Of a DNA stretch of 24,484 nt, positions 20,706 to 24,484 are shown one piece after another (positions within the stretch are counted from its first letter, which is position 1; every line of letters starts with the position of its first letter). Position numbers and translations under genes: made by a program. The DNA is from Solirubrobacteraceae bacterium (GTDB lineage: Bacteria > Actinomycetota > Thermoleophilia > Solirubrobacterales > Solirubrobacteraceae). The stretch lies in the NCBI GenBank assembly GCA_025935735.1, contig JAICUS010000016.1, positions 1 through 24,484 of the forward strand, written 5' to 3'. The notes beneath the pieces are model-generated. The model ran no database searches. It saw nothing but the letters and a program-made list of their open reading frames with translations, and was not told where the DNA came from.

Positions 20706-21726
20706 CGCCACGCTCCCGGCAGAGCTGCACCAGATCGCCCGCGACGCGGCGCGCACCGGCCGCCGGCCGGCGCCGCCGCGCACCGCCACCATCCTCGGGC
20801 TTGGCCACTACCTGCCGTCCGAGGTCGTCACCAACGGCGCCATCGCCGAGCCCCTGGAGGGCGTCGACGACCAGTGGATCGTCCGCCGCACGGGCATCCA
20901 CGCCCGCCGCCGCGTCGCCCCCACCGAGCGCACGAGCGACATCGCCGTGTTCGCCGGGCGGCGCGCGCTGCAGGACGCCGGCGTGGAGGCGATCGACCTC
21001 GACTACGTGATCGTGGCGACGATGAGCCCCGACGAGATCACCCCGAACTGCGCGCCGCTGGTGGCCCACGCGCTGGGCGCCGAGCGCGCCGCCGCCTACG
21101 ACGTCGGCGCCGCCTGCACCGGGTTCCTCGCCGGGCTCACCCAGGCCGCCGCGCTGGTCGAGGTCGGCCGCGCCGAGCGCATCCTGCTGATCGGCGCCGA
21201 GTCGCTCACCCGCCTGACCGACTTCCACGACAAGAAGACCGGGATGCTGTTCGGCGACGGCGCCGGCGCGGCCGTGATCGGCCCGTCGGAGAGCGGAGCC
21301 GGCGTCGGCCCGATCGACCTGTCCGCCGACGGCGGCCTGGGCGACACGATCGTCGCGACCTTCGACGACGGCAAGATCCGCATGGACGGCATCTCCACGT
21401 TCAAGATCGCGGTCAAGCGCCTGTCGGAGTCGACCGTCTACGCCGTGGCCGCCGCCGGCCTGGAGCTCGACGACATCGACCTGTTCGTCTACCACCAGGC
21501 CAACGCCCGGATCATCAAGTCCGTCGGCGAGCGCCTCGACCTCGAGCCGGCGAAGGTGGCCGACTACATCTCCCAGCTGGGCAACACGTCCGCCGCCTCG
21601 GTGCCGCTGACCCTCTCGCTGGCCCGCGAGGACGGCCGGCTGCGCCCCGGGCACAAGGTGCTGCTGGCCGCGATCGGGGCGGGCTTCACCTGGGGCGCCG
21701 GCGTGATGGAGTGGACCGCTCAGTGA
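20698..21726 (+). CDS. fabH: Beta-ketoacyl-ACP synthase III
   Basis: A 342-residue thiolase-fold condensing enzyme. The triad is Cys140 in GAACTGFLAGL, His266 in YHQANARI and Asn296 in GNTSAAS; GDGAGAAVIG (187-196) is the usual glycine-rich strand. It condenses an acyl-CoA primer with malonyl-ACP to start fatty-acid synthesis; in actinobacteria it often accepts branched primers, which cannot be judged here. An extension of about 28 residues (ELHQIARDAARTGRRPAPPR) precedes the usual first strand TATILGLGHYLPSEVVTN. The gene overlaps fabD by eight bases and fabG by four, so the start at 20698 is well supported by coupling. Confidence 0.95.
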   Translation: MPSATLPAELHQIARDAARTGRRPAPPRTATILGLGHYLPSEVVTNGAIAEPLEGVDDQWIVRRTGIHARRRVAPTERTSDIAVFAGRRALQDAGVEAIDLDYVIVATMSPDEITPNCAPLVAHALGAERAAAYDVGAACTGFLAGLTQAAALVEVGRAERILLIGAESLTRLTDFHDKKTGMLFGDGAGAAVIGPSESGAGVGPIDLSADGGLGDTIVATFDDGKIRMDGISTFKIAVKRLSESTVYAVAAAGLELDDIDLFVYHQANARIIKSVGERLDLEPAKVADYISQLGNTSAASVPLTLSLAREDGRLRPGHKVLLAAIGAGFTWGAGVMEWTAQ

Positions 21727-22460
21727 GCGGTAGACCCGACAACGCCACCGCGCTGGTCACCGGCGCGTCCAAGGGCATCGGCTCGGCCATCGCCCGCGCG
21801 CTGGCCGCCGACGGCTGGCTCGTCGCGGTCAACTACCGCTCCGACGAGGCGGGCGCCAAGGAGACCGTCGAGGCGATCGAGCAGGCCGGCGGCCGCGCGT
21901 TCGCCGTCCAGGCCGACGTCTCCAACGGCGACGCCAAGGCGCTGCTCAAGCAGGTCGAGTCAGAGCTCGGGCCCGTGCTGGCGCTGGTCAACAACGCCGG
22001 CGTGGCCCGCGACGGGCTGGCCATCCAGCTCTCCGACGACGACTGGGACGCGGTCATCGCCACGAACCTGTCGGCCGGCTTCCGCCTGACCCGCGACGCG
22101 CTGCGGGGGATGATCAAGGCGCGCTACGGCCGCGTGGTGAACATCGCCTCGGTCGTCGGCCCGCGCGCGAACGCCGGGCAGTCCAACTACGCCGCGGCCA
22201 AGGCCGGCCTGATCGGCATGACCAAGACGATCGCCCACGAGGTGGCGCGCCGCGGCGTGACGGTCAACGCCGTCGCCCCGGGCTTCATCGCCACGGACAT
22301 GACGTCCGAGCTCAACACGGACGAGATCGTCAAGGCCATCCCCGCCCGCCGTCAGGGCACGCCGGAGGAGGTCGCCGCCGCCGTGCGCTTCCTCGCCTCC
22401 GAGGACGCCGGCTACATGACCGGCACCACGCTGTACGTAGACGGCGGCATGTCCGCCTAG
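21723..22460 (+). CDS. fabG: 3-oxoacyl-ACP reductase
   Basis: A 245-residue short-chain dehydrogenase. TGASKGIG (13-20) binds NADPH, NNAG (90-93) is present, and the catalytic set is Asn115, Ser143 (NIAS), Tyr156 and Lys160 (YAAAK). The ending MTGTTLYVDGGMSA is typical of FabG. It reduces 3-oxoacyl-ACP in each elongation round. The GTG start overlaps the fabH stop (GTGA). Neighbouring condensing-enzyme and ACP genes make the FabG assignment safer than for an isolated SDR. Confidence 0.93.
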   Translation: MSGRPDNATALVTGASKGIGSAIARALAADGWLVAVNYRSDEAGAKETVEAIEQAGGRAFAVQADVSNGDAKALLKQVESELGPVLALVNNAGVARDGLAIQLSDDDWDAVIATNLSAGFRLTRDALRGMIKARYGRVVNIASVVGPRANAGQSNYAAAKAGLIGMTKTIAHEVARRGVTVNAVAPGFIATDMTSELNTDEIVKAIPARRQGTPEEVAAAVRFLASEDAGYMTGTTLYVDGGMSA

Positions 22461-22469
22461 AACCCAGAG

Positions 22470-22475
22470 AAGGAG
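22470..22475 (+). promoter_or_regulatory. Shine-Dalgarno of the ACP gene
   Basis: AAGGAG lies nine bases before the ATG at 22485. This is the only junction in the fab run with a gap (24 bases) and its own strong ribosome site, fitting the need for much more ACP than enzyme. Confidence 0.75.
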
Positions 22476-22484
22476 ACACAGACC

Positions 22485-22733
22485 ATGGCTGCAGCCATCA
22501 CCGAGGAGAACGTCCAGAAGACCGTCTTCGAGGCCCTCCCGCAGTTCGGCGTCGACGAGTCGCAGATCACTCGTGACGCCACCTTCGAGGACCTCGACGT
22601 CGACTCGCTCGACCTCGCCGAGCTCTCCCAGATCATCGAGGACGAGTACGGCGTGACGCTCAAGGGCGACGACGTCGGCAAGATCAAGACCGTCGGCGAC
22701 GCGATCGACCTGGTGGTGAGCCGGGGGGCATGA
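22485..22733 (+). CDS. acpP: Acyl carrier protein
   Basis: An 82-residue acidic four-helix protein. The phosphopantetheine site is Ser41 in DVDSLDLAELSQIIEDEYG; around it the motif is the canonical DSLD. It carries the growing acyl chain for FabD, FabH, FabG and FabF, whose genes flank it. Acidic residues are concentrated in helix II, as in bacterial FAS-II carriers. It has its own Shine-Dalgarno and its stop overlaps the fabF start (ATGA). Confidence 0.95.
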   Translation: MAAAITEENVQKTVFEALPQFGVDESQITRDATFEDLDVDSLDLAELSQIIEDEYGVTLKGDDVGKIKTVGDAIDLVVSRGA

Positions 22734-23938
22734 GCCGCGAGGTCGTCATCACCGGGGTCGGCGCCGTCTCCCCGCTGGGGGTCGGCGCCCGGACCCTGCA
22801 CGAGCGCTGGAGCGCCGGCGTCGTGGGCATCGAGGACGGCGAGGGGGCGGCGAGCGAGTTCGAGCCCACCGACCACCTCTCGATCAAGGAGGCGCGCCGG
22901 GCCGACCGCTTCACCCAGTTCGCCATCGTGGCGGGCGACGAGGCGCTGGCCGAGGCCGGCTGGGGCTGGAAGGACGGCGAGCTGCCCTACGAGGGCGTGC
23001 GGATCGCCTCCATCCTGGGCACCGGCATCGGCGGCATCGGCACGCTCGAGCGCGGCAAGGAGATCCTCATGGAGTCCGGCGTCAAGAAGGTGCCGCCGCT
23101 CTCCGTGCCGCTGATGATGTCCAACGCCGCGGCCGCCGCGGTGTCGATGCGCTACAAGCTGCTCGGCCCCTGCCACGGCATCGTCTCCGCCTGCTCGGGC
23201 GGCGCCGACGCGATCGGCGCGGCGAAGATGATGATCGAGTCCGGGATGGCCGACGCGGTGGTCACCGGCGGCTCGGAGGCGGCGCTGACGCCGCTGTCCA
23301 ACGCCGCGTTCACCGCGCTGGACGCGCTCTCGCCGTCCGGCATCTCGCGCCCGTTCGACCGCGACCGCGACGGCTTCGTCATGGGCGAGGGCGCGGGCAT
23401 CCTCGTGCTGGAGGCCGAGGACTCCGCACGCGAGCGCGGGGCCAAGATCCTGGGCCGGCTCCGGGGCTACGGCGCCAGCGCGGACGCCTTCCACCTGACC
23501 GCGCCGGACAAGACCGGCGGCGGGCCCTCGCGCGCCATGCAGGCCGCGATGGACGACGCCGGGATCACGGCCGACGACGTGGTGTACGTCAACGCGCACG
23601 GCACGTCGACCAAGCTCAACGACGCCGCGGAGACCGCGGCGCTGAAGATCGCCCTGGGCGACCGCGCGGGCGAGATCCCGATCTCCTCGCTGAAGTCGTC
23701 GATCGGGCACCTCCTGGGCGCCGCCGGCGCCGTCGAGGCGGTGGCGACGATCCTCGCGCTGCGCGACCGGATCGCCCCGCCGACGCTGGGCCTCGAGCAC
23801 CCCGACGAGGGGCTCGACCTGGACTACGTCCCGCACTCCGCCAAGCCGCTGGACATCAACGGGAAGCGCGCGATCGCGCTCTCGTCGAGCTTCGGCTTCG
23901 GCGGGCACAACGCCGTGCTGTGCCTGGAGGCCGAGTGA
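22730..23938 (+). CDS. fabF: Beta-ketoacyl-ACP synthase II
   Basis: A 402-residue condensing enzyme. The active-site set is Cys155 in VSACSGGAD, His290 in NAHGTSTKLND, Lys322 and His327 in LKSSIGHLLGAAGA. It elongates acyl-ACP with malonyl-ACP. The opening REVVITGVGAVSPLG and ending SSSFGFGGHNAVL are family hallmarks, and length is normal. The ATG overlaps the acpP stop, and the following carboxylase subunit overlaps this stop (GTGA), so supply of malonyl-CoA and elongation are co-expressed. Confidence 0.96.
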   Translation: MSREVVITGVGAVSPLGVGARTLHERWSAGVVGIEDGEGAASEFEPTDHLSIKEARRADRFTQFAIVAGDEALAEAGWGWKDGELPYEGVRIASILGTGIGGIGTLERGKEILMESGVKKVPPLSVPLMMSNAAAAAVSMRYKLLGPCHGIVSACSGGADAIGAAKMMIESGMADAVVTGGSEAALTPLSNAAFTALDALSPSGISRPFDRDRDGFVMGEGAGILVLEAEDSARERGAKILGRLRGYGASADAFHLTAPDKTGGGPSRAMQAAMDDAGITADDVVYVNAHGTSTKLNDAAETAALKIALGDRAGEIPISSLKSSIGHLLGAAGAVEAVATILALRDRIAPPTLGLEHPDEGLDLDYVPHSAKPLDINGKRAIALSSSFGFGGHNAVLCLEAE

Positions 23939-24484
23939 CCCTGGGAGAATGGGTTTCGCCCTCCGGTACTCGCAAGCTCGTACCTACGGGCGACGTTACA
24001 CGGGACCGCCTCAGCCCGATCGAGCGCCTCGAGGCGCTCTGCGACCCGGGCTCGCTGACCCTGCTGCGCTCGGAGGTGCGGTCCCGCCGCATGGGCGAGC
24101 GCGCGCAGGCCGGCGACGGCGTGATCGCGGGGTCGGGTCAGGTCGATGGGCGCCCGGTGTTCTGCTACGCCCAGGATCCGTCCTATCTGGGCGGCTCGCT
24201 GGGCGAGCAGCACGCCGACTCGATCGTGCGCGTGCTGCGGCTCGCCGGCCGCGCGCGCGTGCCCGTCGTGGGCTTCATCGAGTCGGGCGGCGCGCGCCTG
24301 CAGGAGGGCACCGCCGCGCTGGCCGGCTACGCGCGGATCTTCCGCGAGCACGTCGCGCTCAGCGGCCGCGTCCCGCAGATCTCCGTGGTCTGCGGCGCCT
24401 CGGCCGGCGGCGGCTCCTACTCGCCGGCGCTGACCGACTTCGTGGTCATGACCGAGCGCGCGACGATGTTCCTCACCGGCCCCG
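23935..24484 (+). CDS. Acyl-CoA carboxylase carboxyltransferase (beta) subunit, N-terminal part
   Basis: The first 183 residues are in the window; the gene runs off the right edge. From about residue 28 (LSPIERLEALCDPGSLTLL) it matches the carboxyl_trans family of propionyl/acetyl-CoA carboxylase beta subunits. SGGARLQEG (117-125) and GASAGGGSYSPAL (154-166) are the first acyl-CoA-binding and oxyanion loops. No zinc-ribbon of AccD type precedes it, so it belongs to the PccB-like branch. In this operon it most likely makes malonyl-CoA for FabD. The GTG overlaps the fabF stop. The first 25 codons use more A/T-ending codons (GTT, ACT, GTA, CCT, ACA) than the surroundings and look non-conserved, so a promoter or a different start inside them cannot be excluded. 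Confidence 0.88.
   Translation, partial: MTLGEWVSPSGTRKLVPTGDVTRDRLSPIERLEALCDPGSLTLLRSEVRSRRMGERAQAGDGVIAGSGQVDGRPVFCYAQDPSYLGGSLGEQHADSIVRVLRLAGRARVPVVGFIESGGARLQEGTAALAGYARIFREHVALSGRVPQISVVCGASAGGGSYSPALTDFVVMTERATMFLTGP

Noticed and set aside
1..24484. CRISPR arrays, insertion sequences, tRNA or rRNA genes, prophage or plasmid origins.
   Set aside because: No evenly spaced repeats, transposase or integrase motifs, cloverleaf sequences or rRNA-like stretches were found on either strand.

Overview
The window is 24.5 kb of very GC-rich, gene-dense bacterial chromosome. Its gene types are actinobacterial: NarL-type kinases with putative-sensor or GAF inputs, a DrrA/DrrB-like ABC exporter next to a MarR regulator, a DUF4097 protein, an actinobacterial-type GCS2 ligase, and a FAS-II cluster ending in a Pcc-type carboxyltransferase. 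The mix and the frequent GTG starts suggest the Thermoleophilia/Solirubrobacterales branch. That placement is an inference without database support. No tRNA, rRNA, CRISPR array, transposase or phage gene was seen.

Layout. 1-4946: an NAD-dependent epimerase fragment and an alpha/beta hydrolase (minus), a Nudix hydrolase (plus), then a secreted CocE-type hydrolase and a TrpB2-type tryptophan synthase beta chain (minus, coupled). 4947-5236: intergenic, with a putative structured RNA. 5237-8654: a tightly overlapping operon of DUF4097 membrane protein, histidine kinase and sugar-type binding lipoprotein, with no response regulator and no transporter. 8632-9588: a cupin-SRPBCC fusion (minus). 9662-11134: GCS2 ligase. 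11145-12907: a DrrAB-like ABC exporter whose ATPase is split by one in-frame TAG, followed by a second copy of the putative structured RNA and a convergent MarR regulator. 13669-14425: a 32-aa leaderless mini-ORF, a DUF1707-like protein and a UPF0145 protein. 14506-15237: an RsbW-like anti-sigma kinase and a STAS antagonist that lacks a normal start codon. 15338-17944: a large secreted Xaa-Pro dipeptidyl-peptidase. 18006-19752: a GAF histidine kinase and NarL response regulator. 19845-24484: fabD-fabH-fabG-acpP-fabF and the start of an acyl-CoA carboxylase beta subunit, a compact FAS-II operon with nearly all junctions overlapping.

Across the window most genes that begin a transcription unit have a TANNNT -10 hexamer ending 6 or 7 nt before the start codon and no Shine-Dalgarno sequence, so leaderless mRNAs look like the rule. 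Three starts (cupin fusion, peptidase, ACP) have clear Shine-Dalgarno sequences. This regularity sets several starts and exposes two genes ordinary gene calling could miss: the STAS gene at an ACG codon and the 32-aa mini-ORF next to a MarR-type palindrome. The most novel-looking item is the pair of related intergenic RNA-like elements (4985-5127 and 12906-13010) with an identical TGGTCAG loop on a covarying stem.
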